Made by a program: the position numbers and the translations under genes. Shown here piece by piece: positions 55,151-63,180 of a DNA stretch of 64,000 bases; position 1 is the first letter of the stretch; each line of letters opens with the position of its first letter. The stretch is from Iamia sp038233075 (GTDB taxonomy: Bacteria > Actinomycetota > Acidimicrobiia > Acidimicrobiales > Iamiaceae): positions 1 through 64,000 of the forward strand of contig JBBSMQ010000015.1 of the NCBI GenBank assembly GCA_038233075.1. The letters run 5' to 3'. The notes under the pieces were generated by a model. It saw only the letters and a list, made by a program, of their open reading frames with translations, ran no database searches and was not told where the DNA came from.

Positions 55151-55189
55151 ATGACGCTTTCGCCGAGCCCCGTAGCGATCATCGCCTAG
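55151..55189 (+). CDS. Putative leader peptide of the leuB attenuator
   Basis: A 12-codon ORF, MTLSPSPVAIIA, ends in TAG at 55187-55189. It contains valine and two isoleucine codons close to the stop. It lies between a putative -10 element and an intrinsic terminator, in front of leuB. Its closing codons (Val-Ala-Ile-Ile-Ala) suit sensing of branched-chain amino acids. The peptide is short, so the evidence is mainly positional. Confidence 0.45.
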   Translation: MTLSPSPVAIIA

Positions 55190-55214
55190 CGCACGTCGAC
55201 ATCCCGGCGTGCGC
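55189..55214 (+). promoter_or_regulatory. leuB: Leader hairpin upstream of the leuB terminator
   Basis: GCGCACG (55189-55195) pairs perfectly with CGTGCGC (55208-55214). The stem begins at the last base of the leader stop codon and ends just before the terminator stem. In an attenuator this would be a candidate pause or anti-terminator-related hairpin; I could not identify by eye which alternative pairing it would form. Confidence 0.4.
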
Positions 55215-55219
55215 CCCGA

Positions 55220-55251
55220 CCGTCCACCTCCCGGTGGGCGGTTTTCTGTTT
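55220..55251 (+). terminator. leuB: Intrinsic terminator in the leuB leader (attenuator)
   Basis: CCGTCCACC (55220-55228) pairs with GGTGGGCGG (55233-55241), with one G-T wobble and a 4-base loop. TTTTCTGTTT follows at once. This classic intrinsic terminator points toward leuB but lies 46 bases before its start, so it must be conditional for leuB to be made. With the short ORF in front it has the form of a transcription attenuator. Confidence 0.75.
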
Positions 55252-55297
55252 CTCGGGGGCGGGTGACCGTCCCCCCGACCCGAAAGAGCGAGGCGAC

Positions 55298-56308
55298 GTG
55301 GCCCACCAGGTGGCAGTCATCGGAGGAGACGGGATCGGCCCCGAGGTCGTGGCCGAGGCCCTGAAGGTGGTGCGCGCCGCCGGCGTCGAGCTGGCCACCA
55401 CCGACTTCGAGCGGGGCGGGGCCCGCTACCTGCGCGACGGCACGGTGCTGCCCGACGAGACCCTCGATGAGCTGCGCGCCTTCGACGCCATCCTGCTGGG
55501 AGCGGTCGGCACCCCCGAGGTGCCCCCGGGGCTGATCGAGCGGGGCCTGCTGCTGAAGATGCGCTTCGCCCTCGACCAGTACATCAACCAGCGTCCCTTC
55601 ACCGACCCCGCTCAGGGGATCGACATGGTCGTGATCCGGGAGAACACCGAGGGGACCTATGCCGGCGAGGGTGGCTTCCTCCGTCAGGGCACGCCGCACG
55701 AGGTCGCCACCCAGGGCTCGGTCAACACCCGGATGGGCGTCGAGCGCTGCGTCCGCTACGCGTTCGGCCTGGCCCAGCAGCGACGCGGCCACCTCACCCT
55801 GGTCCACAAGACCAACGTGCTGAACTTCTCCGGCGACCTCTGGCAGCGGACCTTCGACGAGGTCGCGGCCGAGGTCGCCGACGTGGCGACGGCCTACAAC
55901 CACGTCGACGCCGCGTGCATCCACTTCGTCGCCGACCCCCGCCGCTACGATGTCATCGTCACCGACAACCTCTTCGGCGACATCCTCACCGACCTCGGGG
56001 GGGCAGTGTCGGGCGGCATCGGGCTGGCGGCATCGGGCAACCTGAACCCGGATCGCACCAACCCCTCGATGTTCGAGCCGGTGCACGGCTCCGCTCCCGA
56101 CATCGCTGGCCAGAAGAAGGCCAACCCCCTGGCCGCGATCCTCTCCGCGGCGCTGATGCTCGACAGCCTGGGCGAGGACGAGGCGGCCCCGCGCGTCCGC
56201 GCCGCCTGCACGGCGGTCGCCGCCGAGCTCGACGGGTCCGGTGACGCCTCCGGGCCCCGCCCCACCACCACGCCCGAGATCGGCGACGCTGTCGCCGAGC
56301 GGCTTTGA
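55298..56308 (+). CDS. leuB: 3-isopropylmalate dehydrogenase
   Basis: 336-residue NAD-dependent decarboxylating dehydrogenase of the leucine pathway (and of the citramalate route). VAVIGGDGIGPEVVAEALKV opens it. Substrate residues are in VVIRENTEGTYAGEGG and LVHKTNVLNFSGDLWQRTF. The metal-binding segment is DVIVTDNLFGDILTDLGGA and the NAD loop is EPVHGSAPDIAGQKKANPLA. GTG 55298 has GAGCGAGG upstream. ilvE follows after only 19 bases, so leuB and ilvE are one operon. The leader carries a probable attenuator. Confidence 0.95.
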   Translation: MAHQVAVIGGDGIGPEVVAEALKVVRAAGVELATTDFERGGARYLRDGTVLPDETLDELRAFDAILLGAVGTPEVPPGLIERGLLLKMRFALDQYINQRPFTDPAQGIDMVVIRENTEGTYAGEGGFLRQGTPHEVATQGSVNTRMGVERCVRYAFGLAQQRRGHLTLVHKTNVLNFSGDLWQRTFDEVAAEVADVATAYNHVDAACIHFVADPRRYDVIVTDNLFGDILTDLGGAVSGGIGLAASGNLNPDRTNPSMFEPVHGSAPDIAGQKKANPLAAILSAALMLDSLGEDEAAPRVRAACTAVAAELDGSGDASGPRPTTTPEIGDAVAERL

Positions 56309-56327
56309 TCACCTGAAGGAGATCCCG

Positions 56328-57242
56328 ATGCCCATCACCCCCACCGAGAAGATCTGGATGAACGGCGAGATGGTGCCGTGGGATCGGGCTCAGATCCACA
56401 TCCTGACCCACTCGCTGCACTACGGGATGGGCGTGTTCGAGGGCATCCGCGCCTACGAGACCTCGGCCGGCGCCGGCATCTTCCGCCTGACCGACCACAT
56501 GCGCCGGCTGCACGAGTCGGCCCGCATCATGGGCATGCCCATGCCGTACTCAGTCGACGAGCTGGTGAAGGCGACCAAGGCCGTCGTCGCCGCCTCGGGC
56601 CTGCCCAGCTGCTACATCCGCCCCATCGCCTACTACGGCTACGGCGAGATGGGCCTCAACACGCTGCCCTGCACCACCGACGTGGCCATCGCCTGCTGGC
56701 CGTGGGGGGCGTACCTGGGGGACGACGCCCTCACCAACGGGGTGCGCATGAAGGTGTCGTCGTGGACCCGCCACGACCACAACACCATGCCCCCGGCGGC
56801 CAAGACCACCGGCAACTACGTCAACTCGTCGCTGGCCAAGGTCGAGGCCCTCAACGCCGGCTACGACGAGGCCGTCATGCTCAATCCGCAGGGCTTCGTG
56901 TCCGAGTGCACCGGCGAGAACATCTTCGTGGCCCGCCACGGACGCTTCCTGACCCCGCCGCTGTCGTCAGGCGCGCTGGAGGGCATCACCCAGAACACCG
57001 TGACCAACATCGCCCAGGACCTGGGCTTCGAGGTGGCCGAGGGCGTCCTGGCCCGCTCCGACCTCTACGTGGCCGAGGAGGCCTTCGTGTGCGGCACCGC
57101 GGCCGAGGTCTCCTCGGTGGCGTCGGTCGACGACCGCGAGATCCCCATCGGGCCCATGACCCTGGCCATCGGCCGCGAGTACGGCCGCACCGTGCGGGGC
57201 GAGGTCGACCGCTACAAGGACTGGGTCGAAGGTGTTTCGTAG
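56328..57242 (+). CDS. ilvE: Branched-chain amino acid aminotransferase
   Basis: 304-residue fold-type IV PLP enzyme, the last step to leucine, isoleucine and valine. WMNGEMVPWDRAQIHILTHS and LHYGMGVFEGIRAYETSAGA are the family N terminus. The PLP lysine is Lys159 in PPAAKTTGNYVNSSLAKVEA, the same number as in E. coli IlvE. CTGENIFVARHGRFLTPPLS and GTAAEVSSVASVDDREIPI follow. ATG 56328 has AAGGAGAT seven bases upstream; the frame is open earlier but inside leuB. It sits in an operon with leuB. A strong hairpin lies 104 bases after the stop. Confidence 0.95.
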   Translation: MPITPTEKIWMNGEMVPWDRAQIHILTHSLHYGMGVFEGIRAYETSAGAGIFRLTDHMRRLHESARIMGMPMPYSVDELVKATKAVVAASGLPSCYIRPIAYYGYGEMGLNTLPCTTDVAIACWPWGAYLGDDALTNGVRMKVSSWTRHDHNTMPPAAKTTGNYVNSSLAKVEALNAGYDEAVMLNPQGFVSECTGENIFVARHGRFLTPPLSSGALEGITQNTVTNIAQDLGFEVAEGVLARSDLYVAEEAFVCGTAAEVSSVASVDDREIPIGPMTLAIGREYGRTVRGEVDRYKDWVEGVS

Positions 57243-57345
57243 TCACTCGCTCGCTGGCGCTCGCTCCGTTCCTACGAGCCTTCGTTCGAGCTCGCTGCGC
57301 TCGCGCCCATGCTCGCCGACCAGCAAGCTGGATCGGCTCGCTTCT

Positions 57346-57366
57346 CCTGGGGGCTGCGCCCCCAGG
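57346..57366 (+). terminator. Hairpin after ilvE
   Basis: CCTGGGGGC-TGC-GCCCCCAGG is a perfect 9-bp stem with a 3-base loop in the 232-base spacer between ilvE and cimA. The flanking spacer is rich in CTCGCTGCGCTCGC-like low-complexity sequence. No T-run follows. Confidence 0.5.
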
Positions 57367-57474
57367 CCCCCAGCGGCTGCGCCGGCCACCACGTCCGCTG
57401 TGGGGGCGCCGGTCTCCCTTGCCACGGGTTCTCTGCGCCGGGCCGGAGTCAGTCGCCGCGTCGCATGTGGGTAG

Positions 57475-59124
57475 GTGCGGACCGTGACTGATCATGGCTC
57501 TCATCCGCGGCGGCCGGGGTCGGCGCCGGCTGCGGTTGACATCTTCGATACGACGTTGCGGGATGGGGCGCAGTTCGAGGGGATCTCGCTGACCGTCGAC
57601 GACAAGCTGCGGGTGGCCGAGCAGCTCGACTGGCTGGGGGTGCGCTGGATCGAGGGCGGGTACCCGCTGGCCAACCCGCGCGACGCCGAGTTCTTCCAGC
57701 GGGCCCCGACCGAGCTGACCCTGGAGACGGCCGAGCTGGTGGCCTTCGGATCCACCCGGCGCCCGGCCGGCAAGGTCGACGTCGACCCCACGCTGCGCGC
57801 TCTGGTCGCGGCCGGGACAACCACCGCCTGCATCGTGGGCAAGAGCTCGGCCTTCCACGTCACCCAGGCGCTGGGCACCACCCTGGACGAGGGCGTGGCC
57901 ATGGTGCGCGACTCCGTCGAGTTCCTCCGGGCCGAGGGACTCCGCGTGTTCTTCGACGCCGAGCACTTCTTCGACGGCTACCGGGCGGACCCCGAGTTCG
58001 CCCTCCGGGTCCTCGAAGCCGCCGCCATGGGCGGAGCCGAGTGCGTGGTGCTGTGCGACACCAACGGCGGGGCCCTGCCCCATGAGGTGCAGGAGGCGAC
58101 GACGGCGGTCGTCGCCCACCTCGGTGTCCAGATCGGCATCCACACCCAGAACGACGGCGGCTGCGCGGTGGCCAACTCGCTGGCGGGCGTGCTCGGGGGC
58201 GCCACCCAGCTCCAGGGCACGATCAACGGCTACGGCGAGCGCACCGGCAACGCCAACCTGATGACCGCCATCCCCGACCTCGAGCTCAAGCTGGGCATCG
58301 CCTGCCTGCCCGAGGGTCGCATGGAGCGCCTCACCGCGGTCAGCCGCCACGTGGCCGAGCTGGTCAACCTGCCCCCGCACCCGGCTGACCCGTACGTCGG
58401 CTCCTCGGCCTTCGCCCACAAGGCCGGGCTCCACACCTCCGGGCTGGGCAAGGCCGGCAGCACCACCTACGAGCACATCGACCCGGCCGTGGTCGGCAAC
58501 CTCACCCGGGTCCTGGTGAGCGACCTCGGGGGCCGGGCCAGCATGGCCATGAAGGCAGCCGAGCTCGGCGTCGATCTCGACGACGGGGCCGCCGCCGCCC
58601 TGACCGACGAGCTGAAGCGGCGCGAGGCGCTGGGCTTCGTCTACGAGGCGGCCGACGCCTCCCTCGAGCTGCTCATGCGCGAGGCGGGCGGATGGCGCCA
58701 GGACCACTTCGGCCTGGAGGGCTACCGGGTGACCACCTACCACCGCCACGCCACCCGGGGCGGTGCCCCGATCCGAGAGGGCGAGGCCATGATCGACACC
58801 GAGGCCTCGGTGAAGGTCTGGGTGGGCGACGAGCGGTCGGTGGCGATCGGCGAGGGCAACGGGCCGGTCAACGCCCTCGACCACGCCCTGCGCACCGCCC
58901 TCGACGGGCGCTACCCGGCGCTAGCCCGCATCCACCTCATCGACTACCGGGTGCGGGTCCTCGACTCGTCGGCCACCACCGGCGCGGTGGTGCGGGTGTT
59001 GGTCGACTCCACCGACGGCGCGCACACCTGGACCACCATCGGGGTCGACAGCAACATCATCGAGGCCTCGTGGCAGGCCCTGGTGGACTCGATCGTCTAC
59101 GGCCTGGTCCACGCCGAGGCCTGA
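57475..59124 (+). CDS. cimA: (R)-citramalate synthase
   Basis: 549-residue DRE-TIM enzyme that condenses pyruvate with acetyl-CoA to citramalate, the entry to threonine-independent isoleucine synthesis. The metal motif is IFDTTLRDGAQFEGISLTVD. VVLCDTNGGALPHEV, IHTQNDGGCAVANSLAGVLG and INGYGERTGNANL follow, then the swap domain SAFAHKAGLHTSGL. The C-terminal 120 residues form a LeuA-type regulatory dimerisation domain (VRVLVDSTDGAHTWTTIGVD). GTG 57475 is used; GTG 57484 is an alternative. With leuBCD and ilvE it completes the pathway. Confidence 0.93.
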   Translation: MRTVTDHGSHPRRPGSAPAAVDIFDTTLRDGAQFEGISLTVDDKLRVAEQLDWLGVRWIEGGYPLANPRDAEFFQRAPTELTLETAELVAFGSTRRPAGKVDVDPTLRALVAAGTTTACIVGKSSAFHVTQALGTTLDEGVAMVRDSVEFLRAEGLRVFFDAEHFFDGYRADPEFALRVLEAAAMGGAECVVLCDTNGGALPHEVQEATTAVVAHLGVQIGIHTQNDGGCAVANSLAGVLGGATQLQGTINGYGERTGNANLMTAIPDLELKLGIACLPEGRMERLTAVSRHVAELVNLPPHPADPYVGSSAFAHKAGLHTSGLGKAGSTTYEHIDPAVVGNLTRVLVSDLGGRASMAMKAAELGVDLDDGAAAALTDELKRREALGFVYEAADASLELLMREAGGWRQDHFGLEGYRVTTYHRHATRGGAPIREGEAMIDTEASVKVWVGDERSVAIGEGNGPVNALDHALRTALDGRYPALARIHLIDYRVRVLDSSATTGAVVRVLVDSTDGAHTWTTIGVDSNIIEASWQALVDSIVYGLVHAEA

Positions 59125-59255
59125 CCAGCGACCGACAGCGGCAGGCGTCGTTGCTCTGCTTGGGGGGCGCCGAAGCCTCCGGGGGGGCTGTAGCCGGGTT
59201 GGGGCGCGTCATGGCCGCCCGACGGCGGGGGTGACGGGGGGCTCTGGTCCGACAT
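59097..59255 (-). pseudogene. Proline-rich N-terminal piece of a membrane protein (truncated)
   Basis: From ATG 59253-59255 the minus strand reads MSDQSPPSPPPSGGHDAPQP and GYSPPGGFGAPQ, the style of the disordered head of small actinobacterial membrane (TM2-type) proteins. It then runs antisense into the end of cimA and stops without any hydrophobic helix. The missing membrane part resembles the plus-strand ORF beginning at 59254. Function unknown. Confidence 0.35.
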
Positions 59256-59520
59256 GGGTTCGACCTCCATCGCGATGGGGGAACCCGCTCGAGCCCGCCC
59301 GGCGCGGCGTGAACCTGGCCTGCCGCCGCGACCAAGGTGGGCGACCCACCGCTCCCTGCGGACCCTCATCGTCGGGCCGCTGACCCTCGGTCTCTGGTCC
59401 GTCGTCCCGTTCGTCTGGGTGCTGGTCGACTTCGTCCTGATCCTGACCGGAGGGGTGCGGGACCGGGACGGCCCGGCCCCTGCTCTGAGCCGGGTGCCTT
59501 GCGGGCAGCACCGGCACTAG
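59254..59520 (+). CDS. Small membrane protein, TM2-like C-terminal part
   Basis: 88 residues. After a basic, proline-rich head, two hydrophobic stretches (LRTLIVGPLTLGLWSVVPF and WVLVDFVLILTGGVRDRDG) resemble the end of TM2-domain proteins, in which W.(I/V)D.ILI..GG.RD.DG closes the second helix. The head is not typical, and a matching N-terminal piece is encoded on the opposite strand immediately adjacent. This may be a remnant left by an inversion rather than a functional gene. Confidence 0.45.
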   Translation: MGSTSIAMGEPARARPARREPGLPPRPRWATHRSLRTLIVGPLTLGLWSVVPFVWVLVDFVLILTGGVRDRDGPAPALSRVPCGQHRH

Positions 59521-59528
59521 CGTCGGCG

Positions 59529-60065
59529 ATGATGGCTGCCCCGGACTACGTCCCCACCGACCCGATGGCCCGCCTGCGGTCCTACTCCTCGAGTCCCCGG
59601 CGTCCCGAGTCGTGGGTGGCCGACCGGCCCGGGGACCTCGACCACGGCCAGCCCCGGGGCGAGGGTTTCGGCGCCCCCGGTCCGGATCTCGGCTTCGCCC
59701 TCAAGATCGCTCGCACCTTCGACGATCGCCTCCACCTGGCCGAGGGCGAGGATCACCACGATGTGGTCGGGGGCTGCGTGGCCATGGCCATGCGTCGGGC
59801 GTCGCTGTTCGGGCGGGCACCGGTCGTGCACGACCTGACAGTCGCCTTCACGTTGTGGGGCTTCCTCGATGGCGGGGCCCCGGACGAGCTGGTCGCCCGG
59901 CGGCGCACGGCCTTCGAGGGGGTGGGTCACGCCGCCCACCACTACGTCGAGCTCCGGGCCCTGGTCGACTCCGTCCCCGAGGCGACCCTGCAGATGACCC
60001 CGGCCCGGGTCACCGAGGCGCACCAGGCCGACTGGCGCGGCCCGCTCGGCCTCCACGTCACCTGA
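59529..60065 (+). CDS. Conserved hypothetical protein
   Basis: 178 residues from ATG 59529 (ATG 59532 is equally possible). No signal peptide, membrane helix or recognised motif. The middle, LAEGEDHHDVVGGCVAMAMR with RASLFGRAPVVHDLTVAFTL and WGFLDGGAPDELVARRRTAF, and the end VGHAAHHYVELRALVDSVPE are rich in His and Ala and look like a globular helical domain. Its codon use is like its neighbours. It precedes gltX by about 160 bases. Function unknown. Confidence 0.65.
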   Translation: MMAAPDYVPTDPMARLRSYSSSPRRPESWVADRPGDLDHGQPRGEGFGAPGPDLGFALKIARTFDDRLHLAEGEDHHDVVGGCVAMAMRRASLFGRAPVVHDLTVAFTLWGFLDGGAPDELVARRRTAFEGVGHAAHHYVELRALVDSVPEATLQMTPARVTEAHQADWRGPLGLHVT

Positions 60066-60157
60066 GGTTCACCGACAGCCTGAGCCGGTGCCGGGGACGC
60101 CGTCAACGCGGTCGGTCCGGCGTTGAGAGAGTGTCGAGAGCACGACGTTCGAGTGCC

Positions 60158-60192
60158 CACCTGACGTGCAGAGGCTCGCACCTGACGTGCAG
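60158..60192. promoter_or_regulatory. 14-bp direct repeat, 21-base period, upstream of gltX
   Basis: CACCTGACGTGCAG occurs at 60158-60171 and 60179-60192. The period of 21 bases equals two helical turns, which would place two binding sites on one face of the DNA. They lie 37-71 bases upstream of the gltX start, in the expected promoter region. Probable binding pair for an unknown regulator. Confidence 0.55.
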
Positions 60193-60228
60193 GCAGCCGG
60201 GCTGTGGCACGTGGGTACGCTCGGGTCA

Positions 60229-61653
60229 GTGACCGATGCGCCCGTCGTCCGCTTCGCACCCTCACCCACCGGCTTCCTGCACGTGGGTTCGGCCCACTCC
60301 GCCCTGGCCAACTGGCTGGTCGCCCGTCAGGCCGGTGGTCGCTTCCTGCTCCGCATCGAGGACACCGACGCCGAGCGCAACCGCCCCGAGCTGATCGAGA
60401 ACGTGCTCGAGATGCTCCGGTGGCTGGGCCTGGGGTGGGACGACGAGCCGGTGCACCAGAGTGATCGCACCGACGAGCACCGGCGCGCCGCCCTGGAGAT
60501 GGCCGAGGCCGGCACCGCGTACTGGTGCGACTGCGCCGGCGAGCAGGTGCAGGCTCGGGCCCAGGAGCGGGGCGGTCCACCGGGCTACGACGGCCACTGC
60601 CGTCGCCGCGGCCTCGACCGCAGTGACAGCACCGCCCTGCGCTTCCGGGTGCCGGAGGGGACCACCCGCTGGACCGACCTGGTGCGGGGCGAGGTCTCCT
60701 TCGAGAACACGACGCTGGAGGACTTCGTGCTCCTGCGGTCGAGCGGGGCGCCCATGTTCCTGCTGGTCAACGCCCTCGACGACGCCCACATGGGCATCAC
60801 CCACGTCATCCGGGGCGAGGACCACGTCAACGGCACGCCCAAGTACCTCCTGATCCTGCGGGCCCTGAGCCTCGACGAGCCGACGGCCTTCGCCCACCTG
60901 CCGCTGCTGGTCAACGAGGGTCGCAAGAAGCTCTCCAAGCGGCGCGACGACGTCTCGGTGGCCGACTACCGGGCCGAGGGCCTGCTCCCCGAGGCCATGG
61001 TCAACTACCTGTCCCTGCTGGGCTGGGGTCCACCCGACGGCGTCGAGGTCCGGCCGGTGGAGGAGATCATCGAGCTCTACGACCTGGCCGCGGTGAACCC
61101 GTCGCCTGCCTTCTTCGATCGAGACAAGCTCCTCCACGTCAACGGGGAGTGGATCCGCTCCCTCGACCCCGCCGACTTCGTGGCCCGCGCCAGTCCGTTC
61201 CTTCCCCCGGGCGACGAGCCTGCGCAGGCCCTGGCCGCCATGGCGCCACTGGTCCAGGAGCGGGTGAAGACCCTGGCCGAGGCGCCGGCCATGGTCGATT
61301 TCCTCTGGATGGAGGAGCCGCCGCTCGACGAGGCCGCGTGGGACAAGGCGCTGGTGCGAGGTAGGGCCGCTCGCGAGGTGCTCGACGCCAGCCTGGACGA
61401 GCTGGGTCGGCTGGCCGAGGCCGGCGACGGCGCGTGGGTGGCGGCCGACGTGTCCGACGCGGTGGCGCGGGTCGCCACCACCGCCGGGCTGGTCAACGCC
61501 GAGGGTCGACCCCAGATGGCCAAGGCCCAGGCACCCATCCGCGTCGCCACCACCGGTCGAGCCGTGGGCCCGCCGCTGTGGGAGTCGCTGGCGGTGCTGG
61601 GACCGACCCGGACCCTCGCCCGCCTGGGCGCGGCCCGGGAGCGCCTGGGCTGA
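60229..61653 (+). CDS. gltX: Glutamyl-tRNA synthetase
   Basis: 474-residue class I synthetase. The ATP signatures are RFAPSPTGFLHVGSAHSAL (HIGH replaced by HVGS) and KKLSKRRDD (KMSKS-type). LRIEDTDAERNRPELIENVL and THVIRGEDHVNGTPKYLLIL are also conserved. GTG 60229 gives the standard start; TACGCT 10 bases upstream may be the -10 of a nearly leaderless mRNA. tRNA-Gln and tRNA-Glu genes follow ydcF. If Gln-tRNA is made by amidation, this enzyme charges both tRNAs. The stop overlaps the ydcF start. Confidence 0.95.
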   Translation: MTDAPVVRFAPSPTGFLHVGSAHSALANWLVARQAGGRFLLRIEDTDAERNRPELIENVLEMLRWLGLGWDDEPVHQSDRTDEHRRAALEMAEAGTAYWCDCAGEQVQARAQERGGPPGYDGHCRRRGLDRSDSTALRFRVPEGTTRWTDLVRGEVSFENTTLEDFVLLRSSGAPMFLLVNALDDAHMGITHVIRGEDHVNGTPKYLLILRALSLDEPTAFAHLPLLVNEGRKKLSKRRDDVSVADYRAEGLLPEAMVNYLSLLGWGPPDGVEVRPVEEIIELYDLAAVNPSPAFFDRDKLLHVNGEWIRSLDPADFVARASPFLPPGDEPAQALAAMAPLVQERVKTLAEAPAMVDFLWMEEPPLDEAAWDKALVRGRAAREVLDASLDELGRLAEAGDGAWVAADVSDAVARVATTAGLVNAEGRPQMAKAQAPIRVATTGRAVGPPLWESLAVLGPTRTLARLGAARERLG

Positions 61654-62345
61654 TGGCCCCTCCCACCTCGACCGAGCTGCCCGCGGGGCTCATCACCAGT
61701 GGCGAGCACCAGGCCCTCGAAGCCGAGCCCGCCCCGCCCCGCCGGGTCTGGAGGGGTCGCGTGATCCGCATCCTCGCCCTCGTGGCCGTGCTGATCATCG
61801 GTTACGTGACGGTCACCTTCCTCCAGGTGTGGCGGGCCTCCAGCCAGGACAGCTCCCCGCCGTCGGACGCCATCGTGGTCCTCGGCGCGGCCCAGTACGG
61901 CGGGCGGCCGTCACCGGTGCTCGAAGCCCGTCTTGACCACGCCCTCGGGCTCTATCGACGGGGGGTGGCCCCGACAGTCGTCGTCACCGGTGGCCGCCGG
62001 GTCGGCGACACCTTCACCGAGGCCACCTCGGGTTACAACTGGCTGCGCGACAGGGGAGTGCCCGATGAGGCCATCCGCAAGGAGGTGCAGGGGAAGACCA
62101 CCTTCGAGTCCCTCGCTGCCACCGCCCGGTTCCTCCGCGAGGACGGGGCCGCCGAGGTGGTGCTCGTCACCGACGACTACCACGCCCTCCGGGTGGCAGG
62201 CATCGCCGGGGAGGTGGGACTCGATCCGCACCTCTCCACCGTCGACCAGCCCGGGGGCTCGGTGACCGAACTGGGGAAGGAGACCGCCGCCGTCGCCGCC
62301 GGGCGGGTCATCGGGTACCGGCGCCTCACCAACCTCACCGGCTGA
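61653..62345 (+). CDS. YdcF/SanA family membrane protein (DUF218)
   Basis: 230 residues from ATG 61653, sharing a base with the gltX TGA, so translation is coupled. One N-terminal helix (IRILALVAVLIIGYVTVTFL, about 37-56) anchors an extracytoplasmic DUF218 domain: SDAIVVLGAAQYGGRPSPVL, RLDHALGLYRRGVAPTVVVT, GVPDEAIRKEVQGKTTFESL and VVLVTDDYHALRVAGIAGEV. The family is linked to envelope integrity (SanA) but has no proven reaction. It is probably co-transcribed with gltX. Confidence 0.87.
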   Translation: MAPPTSTELPAGLITSGEHQALEAEPAPPRRVWRGRVIRILALVAVLIIGYVTVTFLQVWRASSQDSSPPSDAIVVLGAAQYGGRPSPVLEARLDHALGLYRRGVAPTVVVTGGRRVGDTFTEATSGYNWLRDRGVPDEAIRKEVQGKTTFESLAATARFLREDGAAEVVLVTDDYHALRVAGIAGEVGLDPHLSTVDQPGGSVTELGKETAAVAAGRVIGYRRLTNLTG

Positions 62346-62464
62346 CACCGCGGATCGGGGTCTCGGGCCCAGGGCCGTCGTGGCCCCCCGTCGTGCCTCG
62401 AACCGGGTGGCTGATCCGGTGTGCGACGCTGCGAGGGCCTCGTCTAGGGTGCAACCTCCACCTT

Positions 62465-62536
62465 TCGGGGGTGGTGTAATCGGTAACACAGCTGGTTCTG
62501 GTCCAGTCGTTGGGGGTTCGAGTCCTCCCCCCCGAG
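62465..62536 (+). tRNA. tRNA-Gln (CTG)
   Basis: The cloverleaf folds by eye. The acceptor TCGGGGG pairs with CCCCCGA and the discriminator is G. The D arm is GTG-TAATCGGTAA-CAC. The anticodon arm is GCTGG-TTCTGGT-CCAGT with anticodon CTG. The T arm is GGGGG-TTCGAGT-CCTCC. CCA is not encoded. It lies 120 bases after ydcF and 60 bases before tRNA-Glu. Confidence 0.93.
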
Positions 62537-62596
62537 CGGACCTGCGCCTGGCGCAGCGTCACCCATAGGCCCGGCCCCGGCCGGAGCCGCACACAG

Positions 62597-62669
62597 GCCC
62601 CCATCGTCTAGCGGCCTAGGACACCACCCTCTCAAGGTGGCGGCACGGGTTCGAATCCCGTTGGGGGTG
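62597..62669 (+). tRNA. tRNA-Glu (CTC)
   Basis: Acceptor GCCCCCA pairs with TGGGGGT (one terminal G-T), discriminator G. The anticodon arm is CCACC-CTCTCAA-GGTGG with anticodon CTC. The T arm is ACGGG-TTCGAAT-CCCGT. CCA is not encoded. It forms a cluster with tRNA-Gln downstream of gltX, whose product charges tRNA-Glu. Confidence 0.94.
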
Positions 62670-63180
62670 CTCGCAGAGGAGCCCTGGTGAGAGCGCAGAA
62701 GTGCGCCCTGGCCAGGGGTTTCGTCGTTTCCCGGCGCGGGACGCCTGTCCCGGTTGGTGACAGCCCGTGTCGTCCTGAACCGACCCGTGGCGCGCCATTT
62801 GTGCCAGATTTGTGCCAATCGGACCCGCTCCGAGTGGTGATGTGCTCTCGCTGTGTAACCACCCTGAGCGGACGCCTGCACCTTGCGGAGCGGGGCGCTT
62901 CGTCGAGGGCCCCCGGCGGGGGCGGCGGCCGTGTCGGCCGCCGTCGTGGGGGCTCAGCGGAGGGGCGAACCGGTTAGAAAACGCGGCGCAGCCGGTCCGT
63001 CTGGTGCGGTCCGGTACCGGAAGGTCTTGTTCGGTATGGGTTCCCGCTGGCCCGGTGCCCACCGGTGCCGGTCCGTGTCGACGAGTTCATGGGACAAACC
63101 ATTGGGACAGGTGACCAGGATCCCAGGTCTGGGTGGGACCCGCCTGCCCTCTCGACCGACCGTACCCCTACCGTGGGGCG
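62670..63180. other. Gene-free stretch after tRNA-Glu
   Basis: About 510 bases with no supported gene. A pair of ATTTGTGCCA repeats (62797-62806 and 62808-62817, period 11) stands out. The sequence just after tRNA-Glu resembles the scar-like regions often left beside tRNA genes by integrating elements, but no integrase is present. Confidence 0.4.
62797..62817 (+). repeat. Doubled ATTTGTGCCA motif downstream of tRNA-Glu
   Basis: ATTTGTGCCA is followed after one base by a second copy with an 11-base period. Tyrosine integrases of tRNA-targeting elements often have short repeated arm-type sites in such positions. A remnant attachment region is possible. Confidence 0.3.

Noticed and set aside
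62444..62881. Minus-strand frame across the tRNA genes
   Set aside because: It reads antisense through tRNA-Gln and tRNA-Glu; such frames are known annotation artefacts.
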